NCBI GenBank assembly: GCA_023376005.1
Contig: CM042145.1
Location: 21,707,213 to 21,771,212, forward strand
Direction of reading: 5' to 3'
From: Doryteuthis pealeii
Taxonomy: Eukaryota; Mollusca; Cephalopoda; Myopsida; Loliginidae
Length of the DNA stretch: 64,000 nt
The notes under the pieces were generated by a model that ran no database searches, was not told the origin of the DNA, and saw only the letters and a program-made list of their open reading frames with translations. A program made the translations under genes and the position numbers. This document shows, piece after piece, positions 1 to 10,851 of the stretch (position 1 is its first letter; each line of letters opens with the position of its first letter).

Positions 1-204
1 TACGTGGTTCAAACTTAACTGACCTGAACAAATGTAAAAGTTTTTAAATAAAATAACTGGTGCATTATATCTTTTATTTATTAACATATTAACACTGAAA
101 ATTTCATTAAATTCAGTTAATTCCCTGATTTTTGGTATTTTTCTTTCTTTCGGTGGGGTGACATTCGATGGTGGAATTTAGGTAGGTTAAGTTCGATTTA
201 ACCC
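1..204 (+). repeat. Foldback family E arm
   Basis: This matches the right arm of the inverted repeat at 9156-9359, beginning with TACGTG and GACCTG and containing ATTCCCTGATTTTTGGTA. Related arms lie at 8921-9124, 23888-24010, 24486-24640 and 39797-39935. It is non-coding and looks like an end of a non-autonomous element. Nothing is recognised in 205-373. Confidence 0.7.
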
Positions 205-373
205 CGTTTTGGTTAAAACAGAATTACAATTTTAATATCTAGATTATATAAATAAATTACTCCAGATAATCATAAATAATCATAAATACATTTTGCATAA
301 TAGGTGGTCTATTCATTATGCAAGGTAAATGCAGAATTTAAAAGTAACTCTTTAGAAGTAATAACTCAAATAA

Positions 374-607
374 GTGGCCTTTTGTCGGTATCAACCAGAC
401 AGCGAGGGAGTCTATCCCCTTTTCGCTAGCGCTAGACCAGCGAGATTAAAAAAAATATTCTGAGGTGTAGCACCTCACCTGCCGTCAGCTCCTCACATTA
501 CCGCACAAATCAGATTACTCACTGTGGTACTGAGTTGGCGTGGACCGGGATTGAACCCGGAACCTGCGATTCCAAGGCGCATGCTCTACCGACTGAGCTA
601 AATGCAC
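374..607 (-). repeat. tRNA-derived SINE, family C
   Basis: The head, read on the minus strand, is tRNA-like: an A-box-like TAGCTCAGTCGGTAGAG near 600-582 and a B-box-like GGTTCAATCCC near 558-546. The body runs from the tRNA part to the conserved CTGATACCGACA-type end near 374. Other copies are at 9540-9757, 20950-21176, 22130-22318, 46309-46550, 49183-49435 and 58378-58628. Such units are transcribed by RNA polymerase III and mobilised by a partner LINE. Octopus genomes are known for several tRNA-derived SINEs, which I cannot match by name here. Confidence 0.85.
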
Positions 608-1330
608 ATAGGATTAACTTATTATTGTTTCAATTGCACCAACATAAAAATTCATCTAACAAAAATATCAACAGGATTATTCAACAAGACTTAGTCTATG
701 AGAAGGAAATCTCTGAATTCAAACCTGTTAAACTCCATTTAAAAATTGACCTTGTGTCATATCCTGCTTGTGTGGAGGGGGTTGGAAAATATATACAAGC
801 AGAAAAATGTATTATCCTGTGTTAGTTTGTGAAAACTGTTGAGGGGAGCAAGAATTTCGATATGTACGCTGGAAATATATGTGTAACAGAGAGCACGGGT
901 CGAGTGGCGGAGGTGGGGACCGTAGAGTTGAGAATTCCGGGTCCCCAAGGACTACGCGCGTATTTACCATGTACCCCACGTGTACGGGTTAGGCACAAAG
1001 CCCTATTAATGTGGAACTTCCCACGAGCCGAAGCTTTCGCGAGAGGGGGTATAGCGAGTGACTCGAGATTGAACTTGCAACCTCCTGATCATGAATGGTG
1101 GAATTAGTGTCACCCCTGTTAGCTGAAGTGGTTCGGCCACTGAGAGAAATAAATGTAGAGGCGAATTCTCTCTCGGTGGGGGGGGGGGGTCTTTTCCAGT
1201 GGAGAGAACGGTGTGTCGTGTTTCGATCTTAAAGTGAAGTGAACTTTTGATGAAGTGTGTAAGAACTACTAAGAGTGTTGCCGGCAAAATACTTTTATCA
1301 TTTGAAGAAACTGATTATTGGGGTCGTCAC
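608..1330. other. Unassigned; contains a second tRNA-like segment
   Basis: No gene is recognised. On the minus strand, about 1150-1055, a B-box-like GTTCAATCTCGAG preceded by a split A-box-like TCAGTGGCCGAACC suggests another tRNA-related SINE head with an enlarged middle. A poly-G run lies near 1180-1190. The short open frames show no domain. Confidence 0.4.
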
Positions 1331-1529
1331 TGGAAACTAACAACTAGAATATGTGAGGATTTGGACGACGACTATGAAGAAAGTCTTATGTAGCAAACAT
1401 TTTCTTTTGTACGTCGGAGTGAGAAAAGTCAAAGATTATTCTGATTATTGCCTTATGTATATACCCCACCCCCGCCGCACAAGCAGGGTGTGACATAATG
1501 TCAATTGTGACATAAGCGGAGTTTAACAG
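1331..1529. repeat. Source-like copy of a 0.2-kb duplicated segment
   Basis: This segment, starting TGGAAACTAACAACTAGAAT, recurs almost unchanged at 1902-2110, where it interrupts a SINE. Both contain a CGCCGC-rich stretch and part of SINE family A. Confidence 0.8.
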
Positions 1530-1620
1530 GTTTGAATTCAGAGTGTTCCTTCTCCTAGACTGGTTGCCATAGTGCTGCAACTCGAGTATCAGGGCTAACC
1601 GAGAATTAATCAGAAGAAAC
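1446..1620 (-). repeat. SINE family A, partial
   Basis: Typical family A body in reverse orientation: CCCC-CGCACAAGCAGG, GTGACATAATGTCAAT, AAGCGGAGTTTAACAGG, and TCTCCTAGACTGGTTGCC. The tRNA-like head is missing at the far end. Confidence 0.75.
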
Positions 1621-1707
1621 ACAATGAGTCTTAAGGATAGGAAAAATATTTACAAATCAAAGATAAGAGGTGAACAGAGCAATTAGCATTCACTGGGTTG
1701 AATATTA

Positions 1708-2190
1708 GTTGGAGATGTGTAGTGCATTGGTTAGAGTCGTTGGAAATGGACTCGTCGACCCGAGTTCAAATCCTGGACGAAGCTATAGTTCACATAGCGC
1801 TAATATCCTTTGAAAAGGTATGAATCCAACTTCTCTCCCTCCAGCTATGGGTAAATAGTAGGACAGACTGGGCTCTTTAACCTTGGTTAGGCAACTAGTC
1901 TGGAAACTAACAACTAGAATATGTGAGGATTTGGACGACAACTATGAAGAAAGACTTACGTAGCAAACATTTTCTGTTGTACGTCGGAGTGAGAAAAGTC
2001 AAAGATTATTCTGATTATTGCCTTTTGTATATACCCCCCCCGCCGCCGCCGCCGCACAAGCAGGGTGTGACATAATGTCAATTGTGACATAAGCGGAGTT
2101 TAACAGATTAGTTAGGCAACTAGTCTAGGAGAAGGAAAAATCTGAATTAAAACCTGTTAAACTCCGCTTGAGGTGGTCACTACTAGAATA
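1708..2190 (+). repeat. SINE family A, interrupted by a 209-bp insertion
   Basis: The tRNA-like head has an A-box-like TAGTGCATTGGTTAGAG and a B-box-like GAGTTCAAATCCTGG. The body continues to GGTTAGGCAACTAGTCT at 1901, is broken by 1902-2110, and resumes after a repeated 16-bp copy of the junction (1886-1901 and 2111-2126). The end AAACCTGTTAAACTCCGCTT is present. Nothing is recognised from 2190 to 2335. Confidence 0.85.
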
Positions 2191-2335
2191 GGCTCAGTTC
2201 TAATTAGTGATTTTAAAAAATAACAAGTCCCGTGAGATCTCGCTGTTTCTCTCTTACGAGTTTTCGTCAGACATTAATCAGAGGTAAAACAGACGATTAC
2301 ATTTACATTATTTAGGTACTGTATGACGCATAACA

Positions 2336-2535
2336 AGGTTAAATAGCCCACCCTGCCCAACTATATACCCATAACTAAAGGGAGAGTAGTTGGATGTGTT
2401 CCTTTGCCAAGTGTAACAGCACTATGTGAAATGCAGACAGCCTCGTCTAGGATTTGAACTCGTGCTGCACATTGCACAACAGGCACTTTCAGATGAGATT
2501 ATAGCCTTATGCCCAACTTAACAACCTTAGTACTA
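2336..2535 (-). repeat. SINE family A head, reverse orientation
   Basis: The reverse complement gives CGAGTTCAAATCCTAGACG as a B-box-like element and a body ending in a GTTATGGGTA-like stretch. The unit is divergent from the neighbouring copy and abuts family B. Confidence 0.65.
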
Positions 2536-2548
2536 TTTGTTAGTTTTT

Positions 2549-2870
2549 TTTTTACGGCATATCAAACACGGTGGGTCATTTAATGCCGGTAAAGTTTGAA
2601 AGATTCATAGTGATAGTTTGGATGAATTTTTTTTTAAACTCAATTTTTTAATAAACATTTTTTTAATTTAACCCATAGATGGGACCCTAACATGTACTAC
2701 CACTCCGACCCAGAGTGGACCTAGGAGCAATGGTGATGAAGGGGTGCTCCACATTCCCTAGACGTCCAAAACTGGAACCTCACCATCATTTAATTTTTAA
2801 CGTCATACCCATAGATGGGACCCTAACAGGTACTACCACTCCGGCTCAGAGTGCTGTTATGAATTATACG
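2549..2870 (-). repeat. Dispersed family B, 3' portion
   Basis: The element begins (on the plus strand) with a T-run and ACGGCATATCAAACACGG, followed by CATAGATGGGACCCTAAC and a CCCAGAGTGGACCT block. Full-length comparison with 58697-59283 shows that the A-rich GCCGTAAAA end is its 3' end, so this copy reads on the minus strand. Confidence 0.8.
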
Positions 2871-2943
2871 AAATAAATTTTATTGAAGAAATGATATCAA
2901 CATCTGACGACTATTCAACAAGAAATATTTACAAACTTATGTC

Positions 2944-3451
2944 GACCCGTGATGCTTAAGGATAGAGCCCAGGTGGATGAGCAGTTCATGACTTGCAATA
3001 CTCCACTTTGGCCCTATCTTGGGCTAGACGGGCGTTCGGAGAGGCCCCCTCCGATCAATCGGCTGATCAGGTCAAGCCCTAGCACCTATATGATTGCCCC
3101 AACCCTATTGCCCTTATGGCAACCCCCAATCCTTATAATATGGGTGCTAGAAAGCGGTGACTGAGGGTCTACATATCTTGGGAATGACGTTAAACTCTAT
3201 CTGATGGTGAGGTTCCAGTTTTGGAGGTTTGGGGAATGTGAACACCCTTTCATCACCATTGCTCCCTGGTCCACTCTGACCCGGAGTGGTAGTACCTATT
3301 AGGGTCCCATCTATGGGTTGAATAGAAAAACATGAGTTTATAAACAAAATTGTATTATGCATTAAGAATGAATTTATTTCACAACTTTGTCGGCATTAAA
3401 TGACCCACCAAGGTTGATATGCCGTAAAATAAAACAAACCAAACCAAACAA
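2944..3451 (+). repeat. Dispersed family B, nearly complete
   Basis: Starts GTCGACCCGTGATGCTTAAG, runs through the GATCAATCGGCTGATCAGG and GTCCACTCTGACCCGGAG blocks, and ends in GATATGCCGTAAAATAAAAC with an A/C-rich tail. It carries no open frame of note. The A-rich tail suggests a retroposed SINE-like unit of about 0.5-0.6 kb. Confidence 0.8.
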
Positions 3452-3856
3452 ACTTATGTAGCAAACATTTTCTGTTGTACATCAGAATCGTCTTTGCCGT
3501 TAACGCCAAGGACTTAATGGACAGTTGGTTGGCATTCCGTTCGTCGAAGGCTCAAGAGACTTTTTTTTCTTTTTTTTTTTCTCGTTCTGACCGTCGGAAA
3601 GGGTCGAGTGTTGTATCTTCAAGCGGCACGGCTGGCCGGCCAAAAACAAAATTAACTTAGTCATCCCGTGGGCGGCCTCCGTTAGGGCGAACGTGACCTG
3701 AAACCTCTCCCACGCCTCCCCCTCCTCCTCCTCCTCAGCCTCTCACTCCGATGATGCCGTTGGTCTGACTATTGATCAGTCACCGGGCAAGAGTTGATCG
3801 ATACCAACACCTAACATCATTAATAAGTAACAGTCAGAGAAAAAGGAAGAGAAAAG

Positions 3857-3857
<1 letters not shown>
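3452..3857. other. Unassigned, includes short (CTC)n
   Basis: Non-repetitive sequence of higher GC with a T-run near 3559-3580 and a short CTC repeat around 3716-3740. I see nothing that supports a gene. Confidence 0.4.
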
Positions 3858-4440
<583 letters not shown>

Positions 4441-4800
4441 GTTTTCAATAAGAAAGAAAATTTCATTTGGCTATTATAAATTTATTTCGACCAGAACTTA
4501 ATAAATGATCTTAGTCTCATCAGACAGCCAGCTGGAATTTGTAGTCATCCTCGATATTGAAAAGTAACTGAGTGTTACTACTACTACTACCACTACTACT
4601 ACTTTGTTGTTGTCACTTTTGAACTCGTATCACAAATTTTAGCTCTCAACACAAAGCAAAAAATCGACCGAGTGACAGCTCGTAACTTGGAAAACTCGTA
4701 AGATGTAGCACACGTAAGTCAAGGTACCACTGTTTAATTACGTTAAATCTTTGGCAACTTGACGCCGCTCACAGCGGTTCTTTCACAACACCCAACCAAA
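4441..4800. other. Unassigned, with short (ACT)n
   Basis: Mostly unique sequence. A TAC/ACT trinucleotide run lies near 4576-4603. No gene is supported. Confidence 0.4.
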
Positions 4801-5200
4801 GTACAACAACTGATGGTTAGTTCATTATAATTGAGCAGAAGGGCTCGTATTACAATAATAATAGGACTTTATTTGAATAGAATGAGTTCAGAGGTGAATA
4901 GACAATGAACTTTGAAATATACCATCATACAGGTAAAAAAGAAAAAATGCCAAGAAAATTTGGTACAGTCGTGGGGGTAATTTCATAGGCAAAGAGTTAA
5001 CCATAAGTTGGATGCTCTATCGACTGAGCTAAATCAGCCCTTAGTTCATTATAATTGAATAGGATTTCTTTTGAATAGAATGAGTTGTGAGGTGAATAGA
5101 CTGTGAACTTTGAAATATACCATCATACAGGTAAAATAAAAACAAAAATTCCAAAAAATTTGGGGAAATTTGCGGGAAATTTGGTAGGCAAAGAGTTAAA
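4801..5200. repeat. Dispersed family D, tandem pair
   Basis: Two diverged units share TTAGTTCATTATAATTGA, TGAATAGAATGAGTT, TATACCATCATACAGGTAAA and GGCAAAGAGTTA; the second starts near 5040. A scrap of SINE C head (GCTCTATCGACTGAGCTAAA) sits between them at 5013-5036. A third unit at 49093-49526 is interrupted by a SINE. Nothing is recognised in 5201-5389. Confidence 0.75.
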
Positions 5201-5389
5201 AAGTATTCTCATACAAAATATACGAGGTACGGAAAAAACACTGGTTAGTTCCAGTGGGCAAAAGGTATATCCCGTCTAGTTTAAACGAGTTTTAAATATC
5301 TAGATTTAGTTACGGTAAGAGGAATACGAGAACCTTCTACGCTGATCTATAATAACACTGTGTTAACCTGCACGCGAATTCTCTTTGTG

Positions 5390-5446
5390 TGCACGCGCGT
5401 GTGTGTGTGCATGTGTGTGTGTCTGTGTGTGTGTGTGTGTGTGTAC
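5390..5446. repeat. (GT)n microsatellite
   Basis: GT-rich run with GC interruptions. The flanks to 5739 are unique and non-coding as far as I can see. Confidence 0.9.
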
Positions 5447-5739
5447 GGGAAACATGCAATCGTTGACAATTATAGATTGAAGCATAAGCAACCAATCGGA
5501 ATTCTTCTCAAACCCAACGACCTTCTCAATATCGGTTTCTTGCAAGTGCGCTTTGGTTTCCTTCCAGCCGACGAACCCTGATACTTTCTAAAAATAGGTT
5601 CATTAGCAGATCCTAAGGAATGTTAGTATGCAAATACCTTCGCAGTTTTCATTCGCCAGGCAAAAAGAAGGATCGTTTACACCTGGATAATTGCTGCATT
5701 CTGTGTTCAATACCTGTTTAGAGAATAGAAACACTACTC

Positions 5740-5825
5740 CCCCTCTCCCCCCAAAAAAACAAAAAACGAACCCCCCCAAAAAAAAACAAAAAAACGAACC
5801 CCCCAAAAAAAAAAAAACGAAAACA
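5740..5825. repeat. C-run/A-run minisatellite
   Basis: Three units of a C-run followed by A-runs and CGAAC, about 30 bp each. Homopolymers here differ in length between the two block copies. An AT microsatellite follows at 5910-5951, then unique sequence to 6191. Confidence 0.85.
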
Positions 5826-5918
5826 AACAGAACTTATCACACTTTTGCGAGTAAAAATGAGAATGTTCTCTCAGAAGTATTTCAAAATACATCACGGGAT
5901 ACGACTTACAATATATAT

Positions 5919-5951
<33 letters not shown>

Positions 5952-6191
5952 GTAAATGTAAAAACGGAAATTGGAAATGAATCCGACAATATGAGGAAGA
6001 ATGAATAAAGAAAAGAAAGAACAGAATGGATAATAAAAAGATGAATTTAATCAATATCACTTACACATGTGTTTCGGTCAGTTCATCTGTGTGAAAACTC
6101 TCATACTGTCGTGTAGCAAGTCAATAAAAAGTGGAATATAAAAACAAGTGGAATATAAATAAGTTCAAAACAAATGAAGAATCTGGTAATG

Positions 6192-6263
6192 GTCAGCTAG
6201 TGTAACGGTTAGAGTCCTCGCCTGTCAGCTTGGCAGTCGAGGTTTCGAGTCACACACGGAGCA
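6192..6263 (+). repeat. tRNA-Asp-like SINE head
   Basis: A tRNA-like segment with A-box-like TAGTGTAACGGTTAGAGT (6198-6215), a CGCCTGTCA anticodon-loop region as in tRNA-Asp(GTC), and B-box-like GGTTTCGAGTC (6241-6251). The cloverleaf is imperfect, so this is a derived promoter head rather than a working tRNA gene. It directly precedes a hammerhead motif. A matching copy lies at 15264-15334. Confidence 0.7.
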
Positions 6264-6280
6264 GTCTCCCATATCTATAA

Positions 6281-6322
6281 CCTTGCTGATGAGACCTAAT
6301 AGGTCGAAATGTACATTCAGGG
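6281..6322 (+). ncRNA. Hammerhead ribozyme motif (type I, minimal stem III)
   Basis: The conserved core is complete. CTGATGA lies at 6286-6292, stem II GACC/GGTC at 6293-6296 and 6302-6305, and GAAA at 6306-6309. A tiny stem III around GTAC closes onto T6316, with T6317 as the predicted cleavage-site base. Stem I pairs CCTTG (6281-6285) with CAGGG (6318-6322), including one G-U pair. Hammerheads with very short stem III are known from Penelope-like elements and retrozymes, where they process multimeric RNAs. Activity is not shown by sequence alone; minimal stem III forms often act as dimers. Confidence 0.72.
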
Positions 6323-6445
6323 ATTGACATTTTCTCGATTTGTTTAGCCTTACATTTGAACATATATGCCCGCCTAAATTCATTAATTATTAACTAATTA
6401 ATTTTCAAAATTAGGTATGACTTCAATTAAGCACATATCCTCCAA

Positions 6446-6482
6446 ATATATATATATATATATAAATATAAATAATATATAT

Positions 6483-6530
<48 letters not shown>
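6446..6530. repeat. (AT)n microsatellite
   Basis: Interrupted TA repeats. The preceding 6323-6445 is AT-rich with no gene. Confidence 0.95.
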
Positions 6531-6979
6531 GTAAAGAGTGCTCAATATCATTGATATACCATTTATATCAAAGTTACGGTAGCGAAGACATTAAGTCAAC
6601 CCGTGCTTGGTAACTGTCACTTTCTCACCAATGACATTTTGTAACAAACGCTGCAACCTTTGACAACAAGGAGAATAAAAAGACCTAATAATCTTCCCAG
6701 AACAAAACAAACAACTTAACGATCTGAACTTATATTCAAATGTAGGCATAAAAATAAATTCTTATTAAGCCAACTTAAAACAAACGACAAGTCGAGAAAC
6801 AGCCAGTTAATATCCTTATGTATTTACCAACCCCTCCGCGGGATGTGACGCAAGGTCAATTTTTAGCGGAGTTTACCTGGTTTGAATTCAGAGTTTTTCT
6901 TCTGTTAGGCTGGTTGCTTAACGAAACTTAATGAGCTCTGTCTGCCTTACTATTTACCTATAACGGAACGGCAGAATAG

Positions 6980-6980
<1 letters not shown>
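6531..6980 (-). repeat. Repeat remnants ending in SINE family A
   Basis: 6531-6660 carries GTAAAGAGTGCTCAATAT and a tRNA-like head fragment (GTGCTTGGTAACTGTCA) also seen near 41518-41640. 6661-6824 is unassigned. 6825-6980 is a reverse family A copy starting ACCAACCCCTCCGCG and ending in the AT tract at 6982. Confidence 0.65.
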
Positions 6981-6981
<1 letters not shown>

Positions 6982-7018
<37 letters not shown>

Positions 7019-7040
7019 ATATATATATATATATATATAC
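6982..7040. repeat. (AT)n microsatellite
   Basis: Two TA runs separated by TATTTATAA. Confidence 0.95.
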
Positions 7041-7320
7041 ATGTGATAGGTACGCGTCCTGCGTTCCTGACGCACAGAAATATAAAAGGACGCTGTAAAA
7101 TCGTATCCATACGTCCCGGTATTTTTCTTTTTTATTCCCTCACCATTTCAAGCTAACTGTAAATACATTTCAATAGTTTCTTAAAAACGAATTATACAGG
7201 ATAGGTTACAGGGTAGGAGTTAGACGGCTTTAGTTGGGACCCATAACTTTTCCCGGCGTCTTATTCAAAGAAAACATGTGCGTCCCAGGACACACTAGAT
7301 CAAAAAGTTGTCAATATCAC
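7041..7320. other. Unassigned spacer
   Basis: Unique-looking sequence that contains CCTGACGCACAGAAATATAA. No gene or known repeat is recognised. Confidence 0.4.
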
Positions 7321-7388
7321 TAATATATATATATATCACTAATATATATATAGATGTATGTATGCATGTATGCATACACACACGCGCG

Positions 7389-7420
<32 letters not shown>

Positions 7421-7433
7421 TATATATATACAT
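7321..7433. repeat. Compound TA / (AC)n microsatellite
   Basis: TA runs, a TATG block and CA/CG-rich runs. 7434-7574 after it is unassigned. Confidence 0.9.
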
Positions 7434-7574
7434 ATAAATCATCCACACAAAAACAATTCACCCCATACCCGGAAAAAATCGAAACAAAACTTATGACATT
7501 TTTGAGAATGTTCTGTCAGATTTGTTTTACGACTTTCAACACTAGCTTTATACATATAGTGATTGCTTAGACAG

Positions 7575-7880
7575 CAAATGCCCCTCAGGGTTTGTTCCAG
7601 AGTACTTCGGCCTCTGGAGCGGATAAGTAAAATTAACAGCGTTGATCCCACGGGGCTATCCCTCCAGACAATACCTTCCCCCTTGATTTAAAGTGGCAGG
7701 GCTGGGTTTATTGCCCAGCGCCTGAGGCGCTCCATTGAAGAGGAATGCCGACGGGATCAACGCATTTTTTGTGCCTACCACCCATGAGCTTCGGCTTGTG
7801 GGTGGGCCCACATAAAAATGTCCTTGTGTCACGCCCTCATAAGTGGGATGAGAGGCAAATACCCCTTGCTTTATGCATAT
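7575..7880. repeat. GC-richer segment of unknown nature
   Basis: A roughly 300-bp segment with GCCTCTGGAGCGGATAAGTA and GCGCCTGAGGCGC. It is much richer in GC than its neighbours and is repeated in the second block copy at 16622-16930. No tRNA boxes, tail or domain was found. Confidence 0.45.
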
Positions 7881-7884
7881 AACA

Positions 7885-8345
7885 ACTCCTTTGCACAAAC
7901 AGGCTGTGACATTAGGTCAATTGTGACATAAGCGAAGATTAACAGGTTTGAATTCAGAGTTTTCCTTCTCCTAGACCGGTTGCCATACTGTTGCAACTCG
8001 AGTATCAGGGCTAACAGAGAATTAATTAATATTCACTGGGTTGAATATTAGTTGGAGGTGCGTGGCGTATTGGTTAGAGTCGTTGGAAATGGACTCGTCG
8101 ACCCGAGTTCAAATCCTGGACGAAGCTACAGTTCAAATAGCGCTAATACCCTTGGAAAAGGTATGAATAACTAAAGGGAGAGTAGTTGGATGTGTTCCTT
8201 TGCCAAGTGTAATTGCGCTATGTGAAATGCAGACAGCCTCGTCTAGGATTTGAACTCGTGTTGCCTACGAAGTTAACCATTGCACAACAGGCACTTTCAG
8301 ACGGGATTATAGCCTTATTCCTAACTTAACAACCTTAGTGCTATT
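7885..8345. repeat. Head-to-head SINE family A composite
   Basis: A reverse family A body (7885-8030) is followed by a forward head with CGAGTTCAAATCCTGGACG near 8100-8118. A reverse head then follows with TAGGATTTGAACTCG near 8244-8258. The three pieces are nested or juxtaposed partial copies. Confidence 0.75.
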
Positions 8346-8359
8346 CGTTTGTTTGTTTT

Positions 8360-8731
8360 TTGTTTATTTTACGGCACATCAAACACGATTGGGTTATTTA
8401 ATGCCAGCAATGTTTGAAAGATTCATAGCGATAGTTTGAAATAAATCTTTTAAAAAACTATTTAATCCATAGATGGACCCTAACAGGTACTAACCACTCC
8501 GGCCCAGAATGGACCTGTTTGTTTTGTTTTACGGCATATCAAACACGGGGGGTCATTTAATGCCAGCAATGTTTGAAAGATTCATAGTGATAGTTAGGAA
8601 GAATTTTTTTAAACTCAATTTTTTTATAAACATTTTCTATTTAATCCATAGATGGGACTCTAACAGGTACTACCACACCGGCCCAGAGTGGACCTGGGAG
8701 CAATAGATGGATGAAGGGGTGGCTCCACATT
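8360..8731 (-). repeat. Two family B 3' ends, second cut by the gap
   Basis: Two consecutive copies each begin with ACGGCA(C/T)ATCAAACACG and include CATAGATGGGAC. The second is cut off by the N run at the word CTCCACATT, which continues uninterrupted at 17767 in the other block copy. Confidence 0.85.
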
Positions 8732-8741
8732 NNNNNNNNNN
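8732..8741. other. Assembly gap of 10 N
   Basis: Ten undetermined bases, probably a placeholder of arbitrary length. It lies exactly where copy 1 of the duplicated block stops. Confidence 0.99.
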
Positions 8742-8868
8742 GTTCACCGTCGAACTTTATTGCCAAGGTAGAGTATCAATCCTCTTGTTGAGACCAAATG
8801 ATGAAAAACTTTTTATCTTTTTAATCCATCTGTACTCATGGTTTCCGATTACACACACACACACACAA

Positions 8869-8918
<50 letters not shown>

Positions 8919-8920
8919 TT
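8742..8920. repeat. Short unique stretch then (AC)n
   Basis: 8742-8850 has no counterpart elsewhere in the window. 8852-8917 is an AC microsatellite with single-base interruptions. Confidence 0.85.
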
Positions 8921-9359
8921 AACGGGGTAAATCGAACTAACGGACCCTAAATTCCACATTGTATGTTCGCCCCACTGAAAGAAAAAATACCAAAAAATCA
9001 GGGAATTAAACGAATTTAATGAAATTTTCAGTGTTGATATATTAATGAATAAAAGACATAAGACACCAGTTATTTTAATTTAAAACTTTACATTTTCCCA
9101 GGTCAGTTAACTTTGAATCACGTATGTTTGTGAATCTTGTGTTACGCCTCAAAGATACGTGTTCAAACTTAACTGACCTGAACAAATGTAAAAGTTTTAA
9201 ATAAATAACTGGTGCATTATAGTCTTTTATTTATTAACATATTAACACTGAAAATTTCATTAATTCAGTTAATTCCCTGATTTTTGGTATTTTTCTTTCT
9301 TCGGTGGGTGACATTCGATGGTGGAATTTAGGTAGGTTAAGTTCGATTTTAACCCCGTT
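8921..9359. repeat. Large foldback element, 204-bp arms (family E)
   Basis: 8921-9124 and 9156-9359 are reverse complements at roughly 85% identity, separated by 31 bp. The arms share AATCAGGGAATTA, TTTCAGTGTTGAT and GACCTG. It could be a non-autonomous DNA transposon with long inverted ends, or two opposed insertions. No transposase is visible. Confidence 0.75.
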
Positions 9360-9539
9360 TTGGTTAAAACAGAATTACAATTTTAATTCTAGATATATAA
9401 ATAAATTACTCCAATAATCATAAATAATCATAAATACATTTTGCATAATAGGTGGTCTATTCATTATGCAAGGTAAATGCAGAATTTAAAAGTAACTCTT
9501 TAGAAGTAATAACTCAAATAAGTGGCCTTTTGTCGGTAT

Positions 9540-9757
9540 CAACCAGACAGCGAGGGAGTCTATCCCTTTTCGCTAGCGCTAGGACCAGCGAATTAAAAAA
9601 ATATTCTGAGGTGTAGAACCTCACCTGCCGTCAGCTCCTCACATTACGCACAATCTCAGATTACTCACTGTGGTACTGAGTTGGCGTGGACCGGGATTGA
9701 ACCGGAACCTGCGATTCCAAGGCGCATGCTCTACCGACTGAGCTAAATGCACATAGG
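9540..9757 (-). repeat. SINE family C (second block copy)
   Basis: Counterpart of 374-607. The B-box region has lost two bases compared with copy 1. Confidence 0.85.
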
Positions 9758-10851
9758 ATTAACTTATTATTGTTTCAATTGCACCAACATAAAAAATTCA
9801 TCTAACAAAATATCAACAGGATATTTCAACAAGACTTAGTCTATGAGAAGGAAATCTCTGAATTCAAACCTGTTAAACTCCATTTAAAAATTGACCTGTG
9901 TCATATCCTGCTTGTTGTGGAGGGGGTTGGAAATATATACAAGCAGAAAAATGTATTATCCTGTGTTAGTTTGTGAAAACTGTTGAGGGAGCAAGAATTT
10001 TCGATATGTACGCTGGAAATATATGTGTAACAGAGAGCACGGGTCGAGTGGCGGAGGTGGGGCCCGTAGAGTTGAGAATTCCGGGTCCCCAAGGACTCGC
10101 GCGCGTATTTACCATGTACCCCACGTGTACGGGTTAGGCACAAAGCCCTATTAATGTGGAACTTCCCACGAGCCGAAGCTTTCGCGAGAGGGGTATAGCG
10201 AGTGACTCGAGATTGAACTTGCAACCTCCTGATCATGAATGGTGGATTAGTGTCACCCCTGTTAGCTGAAGTGGTTCGGCCACTGAGAGAAATAAATGTA
10301 GAGGCGAATTCTCTCTCGGTGGGGGGGGGGGGTCTTTTCCAGTGGAGAGAACGGTGTGTCGTGTTTCGATCTTAAAGTGAAGTGAACTTTTGATGAAGTG
10401 TGTAAGAACTACTAAGAGTGTTGCCGAAAAACTTTTATCATATTGAAGAAACTGATTATTGGGGTCGTCACTGGAAACTAACAACTAGAATATGTGAGGA
10501 TTTGGACGACGACTATGAAGAAAGTCTTATGTAGCAAACATTTTCTTTTGTAGCGTCGGATGAGAAAAGTCAAAGATTATTCTGATTATTGCCTTATGTA
10601 TATACCCCACCCCCGCGCACAAGCAGGGTGTGACATAATGTCAATTGTGACATAAGCGGATGTTAACAGGTTTGAATTCAGAGTGTTCCTTCTCCTAGAC
10701 TGGTTGCAATAGTGCTGCACCTCGAGTATCAGGGCTAACCGAGAATTAATCAGAAGAAACACAATGAGTCTTAAGGATAGGAAAAAATATTTACAAATCA
10801 AAGATAAGAAGGTGAACAGAGCAATTAGCATTCACTGGGTTGAATATTAGT

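Noticed and set aside
533..607. Functional tRNA gene
   Set aside because: The sequence is continuous with a conserved SINE body and recurs many times; the acceptor stem does not pair.
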